A stretch of DNA of 64,000 nt from Cordilura impudica (GCA_963682025.1 OY821518.1:36603059-36667058), one strand, 5' to 3'. Positions 1-11,455 are shown, numbered from the stretch's first letter. Notes: a model not told the origin generated them from the letters alone. Translations and numbers: made by a program.

Positions 1-441
1 ACTCATTCTTTTCATGTATTGCGTATCTTGGTTCACCAAGGTATGGTTGTATTTTCCACATGTAACCTGGTTTTTTGACTACACGGATAACCAAAACTTC
101 AAACCAAAACTTGATGGCATAAACTGTCGAAAAGAGCACAGCCCCTCAATTCAGCAAGTTGTAATTTGTAATTTTGCATTCCTGTGCAACAAGAAAATAT
201 TTCTTATAATTAGAACACAGGTTTAATTTTTCATCGATACAATTTGCAGAAATAAGTTATAAGTTTATAATTAATAAATAATAATAATAATATAAAAAAA
301 ATGTAAAACAATATATTAAAAAAAAAATTTAAATGTATATAAAGAAAAAAAAAATTTCTATATAAAAATATAAAAACATAGAAAATAAAAAAAGATACAA
401 AAAGCAAAGAAAACTAGAGTACACAAAAACTTAAAATTTTA
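1..441. other. AT-rich DNA, no gene seen
   Basis: No frame shows a recognisable protein. From about 240 to 420 the DNA is dominated by A-rich runs. This may be partly the 3' untranslated region and tail zone of the LINE fragment that ends at 442 on the minus strand, but no clean poly-T tail is visible. Confidence 0.4.
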
Positions 442-837
442 CTATACAAAATGTTTAAAAATTTTGTTCTTAAAATGCTTAGCGTTGCTTGTAGAGACTA
501 GTGGTCGATATGTATGTATAATAAGCTTTCTTCCTCTTTCTGATATTGCAAATTGAAACTTATAAGAGAGGTAATTAGGTAATTTTATGCAAAAAATCAG
601 AACTCTGATTTTTAACAAATTATCAAAAGAGACACCAAAAAGTCTCGCCGAGAAAGAACTTATGTGGGAGAATCTCCTTAAACCATACACATAGCGAATA
701 ATGTTGTTATATGCTACATTTAAACGACGTTTACTGGATGAGTAACAGATAGCAAAAAGTTCACAGCCATAGAGTTGCTTACCAATAGCGACATTTGTCA
801 CCAAACTTGACCAAGCCGTACTTATTAGTATTTTCAA
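442..837 (-). pseudogene. Non-LTR retrotransposon ORF2, C-terminal fragment
   Basis: The minus-strand frame gives about 131 residues resembling the region after the reverse-transcriptase core of jockey-like LINE proteins. The pattern LNVAYNNIIRYVYGLRR is followed by a phenylalanine-rich stretch ending in LKIRVLIFCIKLP. The family normally has 800-950 residues with endonuclease and RT domains; neither is present upstream (at higher coordinates), so this is a 5'-truncated, dead copy. The methionine shown by the frame is not a real start. It belongs to a different lineage from the jockey-like copy at 28-31 kb, because the C-terminal sequences do not resemble each other. The family call rests on remembered motif patterns. 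Confidence 0.6.
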
Positions 838-2904
838 TAACCATTTTTTCTATTGGAGGCGGCAAAAACAACAGAAATGCTGACATCTGTATACTGAAAA
901 TCGAGTTGGTCCCTTTTGTGTTGAGATAATATTCTTAACCGCAGTTCCTATAGGCTGAAATATCAATGTCACTTTCTGCATTGAGAATTTCTTGTATCTG
1001 ATCATCTTTTCAGTATGCCATTCCGTCCGAACTATTGAAAACAAAAAACAAATTGAATGAAACGGTTTTGGGTAAAGACAAATGCAATAAAGAGGAATCC
1101 TTCAACTAAGTTTTGAATTAGCTATGTTGAATAAAGAATAAATTAATAATACTTAAGATGTACTGAACCAACATAGATACAAATAATAAGATTAAATTGT
1201 TATTTTGTATGAAAATTACAGTATGGTCCCTAAACCTAACTTTCGTATGTTTTTTCTAACCTAAGAGCAGGGTTAATATTATTATTATCAAAAATTATTT
1301 ACTATCCAAATTTGTTCCGAATATTTTAGTACAGCATTATTGGCTTCACTTCTTACGTTCAAACTTTAATTTTTCCAGATTTATTAAATTTCCAGTCATT
1401 GTGACAATATTCTGCAGAGCACCACTTACCTAAATGCTTAACATGTTTTTTTTTTCGTTTTTTAATATCAACTATTAGATGAGGAATCCGGCATCAGAAA
1501 AGACATGATGTCATGTTTTAGAAATTATTTATTAACATATTTTCAACCTTTATGTCATATTTAAAAATTCAGATGAGTTAACACAGTGATTCCCTATACT
1601 TTTACCTAAAATATTAAAACATATTTTAAATACTTTGCTTCCATTCTTGAGGTGTATCCAAGTGTAATAATTTGATGTCATTTTAGTATTTAATCTCTTT
1701 GTCAAACAAGCTCTTACTCTTTTGCCAATCATAAAGTTTTTTTATATCCCTTTTGTTTCCTTTACCAAACTAACAAATCTGCTTTGTAGCAGAACACAAC
1801 CGAAAGCAAACAATTATATAAAATGAAGAAACTTTTTAGTGCACAAATTAAATTTCAGTTATTAAACCATCAATTCAATACACAATTAAGAAGTTCAAAG
1901 TTTTCAAGAAAAATATAAAGGAAACTTTTACGTTATGTAAACTTTTGACAAAGGTGCCAAAAACTTTCTCAACGTGTTTTTCATACTGCTCGCTAGTTGT
2001 TATTTCTTCTATATAGCATATATGGGTACAAATGTTGACAGTAAATAAATATCTGAGTAGTTGTATGAGGTTTTTGGGACTATTTAAAAATACCAAATAG
2101 AGTTCAAAGGCAGCGAGCGATATTTAACGTTCATCATTTATTCTTGAAAGTTCTAGTATTTGATTTATTTGGATCGTTTTGTATTCTCTAACTTTTTGAC
2201 TTTTATAATAAATTTATTGTGTACTATGTTGGGTATAAAAACTATAAAGTTCTTTGTAAAGAAAAACTAACAAATTATTTTCCGTAGTCATCCTGAAAGT
2301 CGGCAATTAACTTTTCAAATATCTAAAAACCGGCGTTTGTAGCCATCCGTATCACCCTGTGTTTGAAAAATGCTAAATTTTAAAAACAATTTTTGAAAAG
2401 TTTTCTTCTTAGTAATTTAAGAATTAATTTTTCAAATGAAAATTCGAAAATCAATTTGTTTATCAAATTGAATACAAAGAGAGCTTAAATCAATTGATTA
2501 TTCTTTTAATTTTTTTCTTTGTTACTAATATTGCAATAACCACGTAGTCCATATATAGTACCAAGAGTTGCCAACCTGCTTCTAAAAATTTTAACAAATT
2601 CTGTAAATACCATGGTAAGTCTTTCACGACCATACAACATTAGATATTCATATTGTCCATGTTTTGTAGATAGAGTTGCCACTTTTTTTTATACCGTTCG
2701 AAAGCTAAATAAGATATTTAAAATCTTGAAATATGAACGGAACTGCAAATTAAACAATATTTTATTACAGGATAAATTGCTTGGTTTGATAAAATTTTGT
2801 ATGACAGCATGTCGCGAACTATCGAACTTCAATGCATTGCTAATAGAGACTGCAATACCGGAGCGAAAAATTAATACCGGTATTTCGGTACTAAAATAGG
2901 AGAC
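838..2904. other. AT-rich DNA without recognised gene or repeat
   Basis: I see only short frames with no recognisable domain, scattered poly-A/T runs, and no clear inverted or tandem structure. It contains stretches of mixed composition (for example 2280-2360 and 2540-2640) that may be single-copy. Confidence 0.4.
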
Positions 2905-3120
2905 TACACCACTGGACCGATCGTCTTGAAATTTTTGTTGTAGGTAAACGCCATCCCGAAGGAAAATAGGCTATATTTTTTTTTTTTGGATTTTTCAAGT
3001 GGGCGTGGCACCTCCCATATAAAGTAAATTTTTAACATCTAATTTTAACATATAATATCTGGAGTACTACGACAACAAGAGTTCTGAAACTGTATGTAAA
3101 TAAGGGTGACAGCCAATTTT
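2905..3120 (+). repeat. Family D repeat unit
   Basis: Contains GTGGGCGTGGCACCTCCC followed by ATATAAAGTAAATTTTTAA and a segment on 'ctggagtac...tctgaaac'. The same order of blocks recurs at 7.1-7.4, 12.5-12.9 (inverted), 14.76-14.86 (inverted), 31.4-31.97 and 63.7 kb. Elsewhere the unit is tandem with a period of about 140-146 bp; here one unit is readable. Confidence 0.6.
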
Positions 3121-3472
3121 TTTTTAATTTAAATTTTTTGAAAATCAATAATATTTTTGCACTAGGATTGCAATCTTTACGATCCGGTAGCCGTCTGGTT
3201 TTTTATTCAAACATTTTTTTTGCTATTTTTCCCGTAAAAGGGTCCTAAATTCCCATCATATGGGGCGCAAGCTAAAAAAAAATAATTCGGGACACGCTAG
3301 TGACCAGCATCCCAGAAGTTTAGCTCGCGGATAAACCAAATTTACGTTCACTTCACGACTTAAGATCACAAACTGATCCCTTTGTAAAAATTTTAATAAA
3401 TGCTTTTGCAACACGTACAGTAATTGTAACGGTATTTAACATAAATTCTTGAAGAATGTTGATTTTAGAGAA

Positions 3473-3682
3473 AATGAAATAAAACCCCAAAAATAATGTT
3501 GGGATATTAATTCATATTTTGAAAATGGGGCTTTATTTCATTATGAAATAAAACCCCAATAAAAAGAATGAAATAAAGCCCCGAAAAAGCAAATAACACC
3601 CCAAATATCGTTGTTGTTGCCTTATTTTTAGGGCCATATTTCATTTTCATTTTGGGGCCTTATTTCCTGGGGCTTTATTTCA
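3473..3682. repeat. Cluster of inverted GAAATAAAGCCCC motifs
   Basis: Within about 210 bp the motif ATGAAATAAA(A/G)CCCC appears in both orientations: forward near 3473, 3543 and 3568, reverse near 3527 and 3669, with weaker copies near 3590, 3630 and 3654. The pair at 3527-3557 forms an almost perfect hairpin. It abuts the foldback element starting at 3692. It could be the remnant of another foldback repeat. Confidence 0.7.
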
Positions 3683-3691
3683 TACTGGCTA

Positions 3692-4952
3692 TTGTGCCAC
3701 TGGATCTAAAACTTTAGTGCGCAAAATTTGAACCAAAACTGACAATGCTTTCTGGAAGCGCATTGAGTTCAAAGTTCAAATATGCATTTATATGTAAAAA
3801 TTATCAAAAAATATTAATAATTGAGTTTCAATTAAACAAATTAACAAATCATAATCAAGAGTAAATTATCTTTCTAACAAAACAACAAAATTTATTATCG
3901 GTTGAAAAACAGCCAAGTTATATCAACTTCCCCAGGCAATAAATGCGCCGCAGACCACTTGATTAAGAAAATCGAGCTCACATTTTTAAAGACATTGAAA
4001 TAATTTACAACAACAACATTTTTATAATTTCAGAAAAAAAGACCAGAACATTATTTTGTAGAATTATTAAAATATAATCAACAAGTTTTATCGTTATCCT
4101 TCCACAAAAAAATAATATTTCGATATTTCGTTTCAAAAAAAATGTAAATCTCCTTAAATTTGACTTTTGTCCTTAAAGAGGGACAGTTTATAGTGCTTTA
4201 GTTTAACCTTAATTTACAGGATTGAGAACTTATATCAAGTAGTATAATATTTTGACAAAAGATATTTGAAATATGAAAACACAAAAAGACTAACAGTTGA
4301 AAAACTATGAAAAATCACATTTTTCTTCAAATCCGCTGAAATGAAAACACTGCCCTCGCCAAAACAAAAACAGGATACCTACAATATTTGGCATTTTTAA
4401 TCAGATATATTTTGTTAATAAGACCCTAAAGTCCAATCGTTGAGTTCTGAAACTTTCTTGAACAAAATTTTTTAAATATTAAACTTGAAGATTTTGAAAT
4501 AGTGCTACAAAAAACGTACCCATTTGACATTAATTTAGAACGGCATAACAATAGACGTCATGGAAAATACTTTACATAAGATCATTTTTGGATCAGGAGA
4601 ATGCAAAAGTACTGTTGTTTTAAATTATTTCAATGTCTTTAAAAATGTGAGCTCGATTATCTTAATCAAGTTGTCTGCGGCGCATTTATTGTCTGGGGAA
4701 CTTGATATAACTAACTTCAACGAATAATAGATTTTGTGGCTTTATTAGAAAGTTCATTTACTCCAGATTATGGTTTATTAACTAATTTAAATGAAACACA
4801 ATTATTAATATCAGCATTTTTGTGAAAACGATTTTTTTTTAAATTTTTACATATAAATTCATATTTGAACTTCGAACTCAATGCGCTTCCAGAAAGCATT
4901 GTCCGATTTGGCTCAAATTTTGCGCACTAAAGTTTTAGATCCAGTGTCACAA
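3692..4952. mobile_element. Foldback MITE with ~330-bp inverted repeats and TA duplication
   Basis: The left arm (about 3692-4006) and the right arm (about 4617-4952) are inverted copies. Both read inward as TTGTG(C/A)CACTGGATC, then AAAACTTTAGTGCGCAAAA, then GCTTTCTGGAAGCGCATT. An inner block runs across GCGCCGCAGACCACTTGATTA to AAATGTGAGCTCGATT. TA dinucleotides sit at 3690-3691 and 4953-4954, consistent with a Tc1/mariner-type target duplication. No coding capacity is visible in the ~610-bp centre, so the element would need enzyme supplied in trans. Confidence 0.8.
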
Positions 4953-5032
4953 TAATTTGACCCGCACACCTCAAAATTCGACCAAAAATTTTTTTTCATA
5001 CAAAACGCTGTCACCCTAATATACATGTACAT

Positions 5033-7131
5033 AAGGGTGGCCCTTCATTATAAGGAGGGGGAAAAAGTTGTGCTATACATGTGCTATATTTGACCGATTT
5101 TTATGATTTTATGAATATGGCGATTTTCTAATTTGACGTCATTAACACATTTGGACTTTGCGCAACAAATGACTCAAAGCTAGTGTAGGACGATTAAGTA
5201 AAAAAATTAAAATATATTAAAACAAGTGAGAAAATTATAGTCGGTCTAGACCGACTATACGATACCCTATACCATGCGTTTAGAGATCCTATCTCTTAGA
5301 TCCACCTAACTGGATATAGAAAATAAATAAGCATAAACCAAATTTGAGTGGCATTTTTATTAATTTTTTCGGCTGCAGATATGAAAAAGTTCATATCGGA
5401 TGCTATATCTATATGGGGACTAGGCCCGAAAATGGACCGATCCTGACCATGTTTGGTAAAGTCTCTTGTATTTTGCAAAAATATATACAAACAAAATTTG
5501 AGAAGAATCAGTGCAATATTTTTGTTTTTTGATAGATTTAAATGAAGATGGGGAAGCAGCTCTATGTGGCCTATGACTAAGAGTTGTCCAATAAGGATCA
5601 TTTTTAGACTACTGATTAGTGGATGTAATATATACATACAAACCCAATTTGATTAAGATTTGTATGATAATTTGGATCTTATGGCAATATATGTTGATTT
5701 CATAGGGGTCATTTGTATGGGGGCTAGGTCTGAACATGGACCGATTCTCACCAATTTCAATAGCGTTCATCCCATGGCCGATAGAAGATCAAATACCAAA
5801 TTTCGTCAAAATATATTCATATTTGCGACCTGCAGTTTGATTACAAGCTTTACATGGACACACAGACGGACGGACGGACGGACGGACATCGTTAAATCGA
5901 ATCAGATAGTGATTCTGATTTGATCGGTATAACTAAAGATGGGTGTAGGTCAAATATTTTTGGTTGTTACAAACAGCAGCACAAAGTCATTATACCCAAA
6001 CCACATAGTGGTATAGGGTATAAACACTGCTAAATTTTGATCATTTTAACCATAGGAGCACATAAGGGTTAGTTTTCGTAAAATATAGCATAATTTTATT
6101 TCCCAACCCATAGTAAGGGTTTCATCTAGTTTAGTAGAACAATTAATTTTTTCAAATATGCCAAAATTCAAAGTTTGGCTCGGCAGGGATTGGGTTGTTC
6201 GATTTATTCCAAAGTTTTAGCATGGAAGACCTGCATATTTGGTTATTATATTTTAAGCGTCACATCTAAAAATTCCACAGCACTTACAATATATGTTAAT
6301 TTTTTGAATAAATTTGCTTTTATTAGCTTGGGGTCATATGTGACCCCAAGTCCAAAAGTGATAATGGGGTCATTAAATTTTTTTTCCGAAACCCTATGCT
6401 ATTAAGATAAAATATAACATGTAAAAGTAGAAAACTGATACATTTACTGAATATTTCACAAAAAACTAATTTTTCTCGAAATCCGCAAAAAAAATTACTT
6501 GTAAAAAAAGTCTGAACGAAGGAATTTGCTTAAAAATTCACACAGTTAATCTCTAATATATATTTAACAAGACGTTGAAGTGCCAGATCCAGTTTTTAGA
6601 ATTTTGTTTAAGAAAATTTTTAAAATTTTAAAAAAGGACTTTCAAAATTTTATCAAAAAAAAAATGTTCAGCTTTGCTCGAATTACGCATAGAAACGTGG
6701 TAATTAAACAGTAATTTATGTCTGAATGCTCCTTGATATAGACACACAAAATTAATATCTTAAAGTTGAAAAAATTTCGTTCAAATTTCACGACCTAGTT
6801 TTTTTGGCCCAAAAGTGGTGTGGGATATTCACTATTTCTTGGAGAGTTTTTATTCGATTTTGAAGTAATGTAGCTTTTTAAAGAGACAATTTAGCACTGA
6901 AATCGATTCGTTTAACGAATTGTTGAAAAAGTTAAACTATAGAACGAAATTTTCTTATAATCTGAAAAAAGTTATATTTTCCCCATATAAACACACTTGA
7001 AATTTTCAATCGCGTTGAAATTTTTTTTGGATTTACCCAAACTTTGTATTTCTTAGTTCTCTTGCTATTCGCATATTTCTAGGGGGTGATACCGAGAGTT
7101 TGAACATTTTATTTTATTAAAGGCCACCCTA
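5033..7131. mobile_element. Family E hAT-like foldback element, copy 1
   Basis: Bounded by a perfect, self-complementary 8-bp duplication ATGTACAT at 5025-5032 and 7132-7139. The left end reads AAGGGTGGCCCTT (first base changed) and the right end AAGGCCACCCTA. The right arm (about 6040-7131) is the standard E arm, seen also at 13.5-14.75, 42.83-43.93 and 62.48-63.70 kb, with hallmark GGGTCATATGTGACCCC (about 6330-6346). The left arm is reduced to the first ~40 bp. An A element (5221-6023) is inserted inside. An 8-bp duplication with TAGGG-type ends is typical of hAT transposons; no transposase is present. Confidence 0.8.
5221..6023 (+). mobile_element. Family A dispersed element, copy 1
   Basis: Starts ACAAGTGAGAAAATTATAG, then the palindrome AGTCGGTCTAGACCGACT, then ATACCCTATACC. 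Ends with GGTATAGGGTATAA, so inverted 12-bp blocks lie near both ends. A GGAC microsatellite lies near 5870-5886. Full or partial copies occur at 9.79/11.56, 15.26, 16.03, 18.5, 24.06/25.66, 37.3 and 63.8 kb. The family encodes nothing convincing; the short frames such as 5296-5637 are shared by chance with the repeat. The superfamily is unassigned. Confidence 0.8.
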
Positions 7132-7139
7132 ATGTACAT

Positions 7140-7440
7140 ATTACACTAATTTCAAGAATTGCGGAAGTAATGGGCGGTATCGGACCAATGGGAATACCAC
7201 CCACCATACAAAGTAAATATTTAATGTCATATTACTGGATTACTATAATATATAAAATCTTGGAACTTCGTATTAGTTCATGAGTTATTAATGTGAGTAG
7301 TCGGACACAAAAAGTTCGATAACGGACGAATGGGCGTGGCACCTCCCATACAAAAAATATGAAGTACTATGATAATGATAGTCTTGAAACTTTTGACAAA
7401 TACATTAAGTACCAATGTGAGTTGTCGTGGAAAATATGTG
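7140..7440 (+). repeat. Family D tandem units (two)
   Basis: Two diverged units: GGGCGGTATCGGACCAATGG near 7170 and GGGCGTGGCACCTCCCATAC near 7331, about 146 bp apart. Each is followed by AAGTAAATATTTAA-like or equivalent sequence and 'gagtagtcg'. The block leads straight into the AAAATCGCC minisatellite, an arrangement repeated in inverted order at 12.2-12.9 kb. Confidence 0.7.
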
Positions 7441-8870
7441 AGGAATGAGCAAAACCAGAAATCGTTAAAACCGAAAATCGCGAATGCCAAAAATCGCCTA
7501 AATCAAAAATTTAAAAAAAAGGCCAAAACCTAAAATCACAAAAAAAAAACAAAAATAATCAAAGCCAAAAATCGCAAGTAACAAAAATCGTCAATAACAA
7601 AAATCGCCAAAACCGCGTATAATCAAATAACAAAAAATAAATAATTGCCAAATCCAAAATCGTCAAAACAATATCGTCTATATCAAAAATCGCCAAAAAA
7701 AAAAGGCGCCAAAATCAAAAATCATGGAAAACAAAAAACGCTAAACCCAAAAATCGACAAAATTGAAAAATCGCTAAAATCAAAAATCGCCAAAATAAAA
7801 CATTCGCAAGAAACAAAAATCGCCAAAATGAAAAATAGCAACAAAAACAAAAATTACCAGACCGAGGATGGCTAATAACAAAAATCGCCAAAAATAAAAA
7901 TCGCTAATAACAAAAATTGCCAAAACCGAAAATCGCGTGTAACCAAATAGCAAAAAATAAATAAGTGCCAAAATCAAAAATCGTCACAACCTAAAATCGT
8001 TTATAAAAAAATCGCCAAAATGGAAAATCGCTAAAATCAAAAATCGCCAAAATAAAACATTCCCATGAAACAAAAATCGCCAAAATGAAAAACAGCAACA
8101 AAAAACAAAAACTACCATACCGAGGATAGCTAATAACAAAAATTGCCAAAAATAAAAATCGCCAAAAACATAAATTGCCAAAACCGAAAATCGCGTGTAA
8201 CCAAATAGCAAAAAATAAATAAGTGCCAAAATCGAAAATCGTCACAACCTAAAATCGTGTAAAAAAAATCACCAAAATTGAAAAATCGCTAAAAATCAAA
8301 AATCGCCAAAATAAAACATTCGCAAGAAACAAAAATCGCCAAAATGGAATATAGCAACAAAAAACAAAAATTACCAGACCGAGGATGGCTAATAACAAAA
8401 ATCGCCAAAAATAAAAATCGCCAATAACAAAAATTGCCAAAACCGAAAATCGCGTGTAACCAAATAGCAAAAAATAAACAAGTGAGGTTTTGGCGCCCTA
8501 TGCTCCAGTGGGAGTTAGAGGAACATATATGTATATATATATATAAAATCAAAAATCGTCACAACCTAAAATCGTGTATAAAACAAATCACCAAAATAAA
8601 AAGTCGCCATAATCAAAAATCACGGAAAACAAAAAAACGCTAAAGCCAAAAATCGACAGAATTCAAAAATCGCTAAAATCAAAAATCGCCAAAATAACAC
8701 ATTCGCAAGAAACAAAAATCGCCAAAATGAAAAATAATAACAAAAAAAAAAAACTCGCCAGACCGAGAATAGCAATAATAAAAATCGCCAAAATCAAAAA
8801 TTTGCCAAACCGAAAATCGCGATAAGCAATAATCGGTAAAATTGCCAAAAGCAAAAATCGACAATAAATA
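7441..8870 (+). repeat. AAAATCGCCAAAA minisatellite with ~230-250-bp higher-order units
   Basis: Dense irregular repeats of (C/A)AAAAATCGCCAAAA. Superimposed is a larger unit containing, in order, ACATTCGCAAGAAACAAAAA, ACCAGACCGAGGATGGCTAA, ACCGAAAATCGCGTGTAACC and AAATAAGTGCCAAAATC. It is seen near 7800, 8055, 8315 and, partly, 8700. A (TA)n stretch near 8527-8544 interrupts the last unit. All minus-strand frames rich in Phe/Leu/Ile here are translations of this repeat. Confidence 0.85.
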
Positions 8871-8957
8871 AATAAAATGGTTTTCTTGAAAATCTATTCC
8901 CAGTTTATTTCATTCGGTTACGATGGGTGTAGTGAAGCGCATCGGGATACTGCTAGT
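8871..8957 (+). mobile_element. Helitron-like 3' terminus
   Basis: The segment ends GCATCGGGATACTGCTAGT, with a CGATG...CATCG hairpin (about 8920-8944) roughly 10 nt before CTAG. Helitrons end in CTRR preceded by a short hairpin, and the J copies at 45.8 and 46.6 kb end similarly (GGGATCTGCTAGT). If correct, the D units and the AAAATCGCC array may be the expanded interior of this element. The evidence is motif-level only. Confidence 0.4.
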
Positions 8958-9790
8958 TAGCAATAAAAATTAAATAGTCCATTTTTGGAAAAAAAGTGGA
9001 TGTAAGCTTTTAAAAAAATAAATTTCAGTTCGATGAGAATTTTCGTGCATATTTATTCCGCAGCAGAATATGTTTACTCCGATTCCTCGCTTGTTAGACG
9101 TATTGTAGGAAGGAGATAATAAACTTGGTGAAAATATATTCCACTAGTACTATTCGTCTTCGAATAGTGTCATTTCTCTTTTTTATAAAATGTCACATTG
9201 TCTTAAATTTTATGCGTTTTTTTTTTTTAACTTTATTATTTATTTGTGAAGAAAATCCTCACTTAAGCAAAGTGGTCTCCTTAAATTCTTTAATAAATAT
9301 AACAACATTTTCATACAAAAGAGATTTTCCAGTTTAAATTCCATTTCACATTTACTTTCCTTTTTCCAGAGCCTTTTCATTTTCGGTTAAATTAAATCAT
9401 TTGCAGCATTTGACATGACCTTGAATTTCTTACAGAAAACAACATTTCAAGAAAATCCAACTAAAAACTAATGACATTTCCTAATGATACACGATGTGTT
9501 ATTTGAAATACTGAAAATGTTTTAAACACATTGTGTTTATGTTAAATTTAATTTTTAATGTGTATTAAGAAAGTAGACTCATTTACACATGTGAACGTTT
9601 AAATTAATTTATTTATATATTTGTGTATGCAAGAAGAAAAAAAAAAAAACACATAATTAATTTTATTGACATCTGTTAATTCTCGACATATACATGTCGC
9701 TTAAAAGTAAATGTACACATTGACTGCAGTACAGAATGTTAAAGAATTTTAAATTTCCCTCATTTAACACCAGTGAATCATCGGAATACG
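8958..9790. other. AT-rich DNA, nothing recognised
   Basis: No recognisable protein, no inverted repeats and no match to the other repeat families that I could see. It may be single-copy spacer. Confidence 0.4.
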
Positions 9791-9935
9791 AAACAAGTAA
9801 GAAAATTATAGTCGGTCTAGTCCGACTGTACGATAACCTATACCATGCGTTTAGAGAGATTATTTCTCAGATCCTACTAATTAGATCTAGAAAATAAGCA
9901 TAAGCAAATTTTAGTGGCATTGCTATTATACTCTT
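9791..9935 (+). mobile_element. Family A copy 2, 5' part
   Basis: Begins ACAAGTAAGAAAATTATAG with the family palindrome (one change) and CCTATACCATGCGTTTAGAG. It follows the consensus to 'gtggcattgctatta...tttcgccgata', then stops. The family sequence resumes at 11,562 with 'ttttgccttcggatataaaaa', so this and 11,562-12,135 are halves of one element split by a LINE insertion. Confidence 0.75.
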
Positions 9936-9956
9936 TCGCCGATAACAACAGCAGTT

Positions 9957-10708
9957 GTCTTTCATTTTCCTTTAATTGTAGGCCAAGCCTTTTGGAGGTT
10001 GGGGGCAAAAGGCGTAGTAATCTCCGAGTGGGGTAAAGCGAATAAGGTTGATTTTAATACGCTGAAGACTCAATGTTGTATGTTGACCCATAGGGCCATC
10101 GATTCAACAATGATATCTCTATATATGGGTGCTATAGGTATTGAGGAATCGGATAATCTTGATATTCTGGGCATGAGAATTCAATGTGATTTCGTTGGAA
10201 CGAGCATGTTTTTCAAGTGTAAAAAGAAGCATTCAAGTGTTTTGGTTTTCTAAAACGGTGCAAAAATTACTTCAAATCTATACCACTTACGTCCGACCGA
10301 AAATGGAATACAACTCCCATTTATGGGCAGGAGCTTCAAAGTCTATTTTGGAGCTACTGGATCGTGTGCATAGGAGGGCGTTGGCGCTCATCAATGACAG
10401 TAGGGTATCCAAATCTATTGCCTCATTGGGACATCGTCGGAGTGTGGGTTGTGTAGCGCTGTTCTATAGATATTACCATGGGAAATGTTCTTCTGAGATT
10501 AGCGAACTTATTCCAAGTGCCTAAGTTTCGGTTCGCTCTACCCGGTTCTCTAGTAGATCACATCCGTTGTAGTCCAGTTGACCGCATTACAGAAAGAATT
10601 CATTTATCAGTCGAACTAGCCGTATGTGGAATAAACTCCTCGCACAGGTCTTTTCTGACAGTTATAATCTAATAAAATTTATGTCAAATATCCATAAACA
10701 CTACTACC
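9957..10708 (+). pseudogene. LINE ORF2 C-terminal fragment (frameshifted)
   Basis: Read across three frames, this gives the end of a non-LTR retrotransposon ORF2. Segments include LKTQCCMLTH, then LDILGMRIQ, then QIYTTYVRPKMEYNSHLWAG, LLDRVHRRALALI, HRRSVGCVALFYRYYHGKCS and finally MWNKLLAQVF...FMSNIHKHYY. This matches the conserved tail after the RT domain of jockey/LOA-type LINEs as I remember it. The upstream RT and endonuclease are missing, so the copy is 5'-truncated. Frame changes occur near 10,240 and 10,500. The coding sequence is cut at 10,708 by element F and its tail resumes at 11,456. Confidence 0.7.
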
Positions 10709-11455
10709 TAGGGTGGGTCGATTTAAAAATCGCCCAAGTGACAACGAAAATCGTATTCTAGGGATCAAAATAAGAAACTTTGACCGAGGAACCATACCTC
10801 GAAAACGAATTCTGATGTCCCGACTTTTGACCTGTCTGTCTGTCTGACTAACTTTGACCCATTTAGAATGCACCAATCGAGTCCAAATGTATGATCGAAT
10901 CCCACTAACTTTGGAGGGTCGACCCACTTATGCCACTGGCACACACCTGGAACCTCCTGGAGGGTTCCCCATACAAACATTTCAAAAAATCACCATTTTT
11001 GTTTCAAATTGGGCTGACTATGTTTGATTTAAAATTAACATTCAGACGTGTAAGTATTTATCTTCTACTCTTCTAATAAATAATAACCATACGCCGTGAC
11101 TATGTTATGTTATTCAAAAAGATCGATCGGATGAGGGTAAATAACTTTTAGATCACTCCGTGACTATGCGTAGCTATGCGTGACTATTCGTGACTATGCG
11201 TGACTCTGCGTAACTACCCCAAAATTAATCTGCAGTGACAACAAGACTATGGGGCAAGTTTCAGATCAATTGCATGAGGTGGAATGGGGTTGCCCCATAG
11301 CAATCTGACAGACAGACAGGTCAAAAGTCGCGAAATCAGAATTCGTTTTAGAGGTATGGCTCCTTGGGCAAAGATTCTTATTTTGATCCCTAGAATATGA
11401 TTTTCTTTGTCACTTGAGCGATTTTTTTTGCCTCCCTACAAATCGACCCGCCCTA
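10709..11455. mobile_element. Family F MITE, ~150-bp inverted repeats, inside the LINE
   Basis: The left end is TAGGGTGGGTCGATTT and the right end is AAATCGACCCGCCCTA. The arms stay complementary through CACTTGAGCGATTTTT / AAAATCGCCCAAGTG and the block TTTTGACCTGTCTGTCTGTC. Flanks CTACTACC (10,701-10,708) and CTACACTC (11,456-11,463) may be a decayed 8-bp duplication. The centre (about 11,090-11,290) carries GTGACTATGCG decamers and GATCGATCGGATGAGG. This is the inverted form of the ~124-bp satellite unit at 32-33 kb. It is non-autonomous. Confidence 0.8.

Noticed and set aside
14..226. 70-codon frame at the window start, considered as a retrovirus-like polyprotein fragment
   Set aside because: No protease, RT, integrase or zinc-knuckle motif in any frame, and no LTR pair found in the window.
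5296..5637. 113-codon minus-strand frame repeated at 16,101-16,442
   Set aside because: Repeated only because both lie in family A. The copies at 15.3 and 37.3 kb do not preserve it, and no domain is visible.
7780..8864. Several minus-strand hydrophobic frames resembling transmembrane proteins
   Set aside because: All come from the AAAATCGCC minisatellite and repeat with its ~240-bp higher-order unit.
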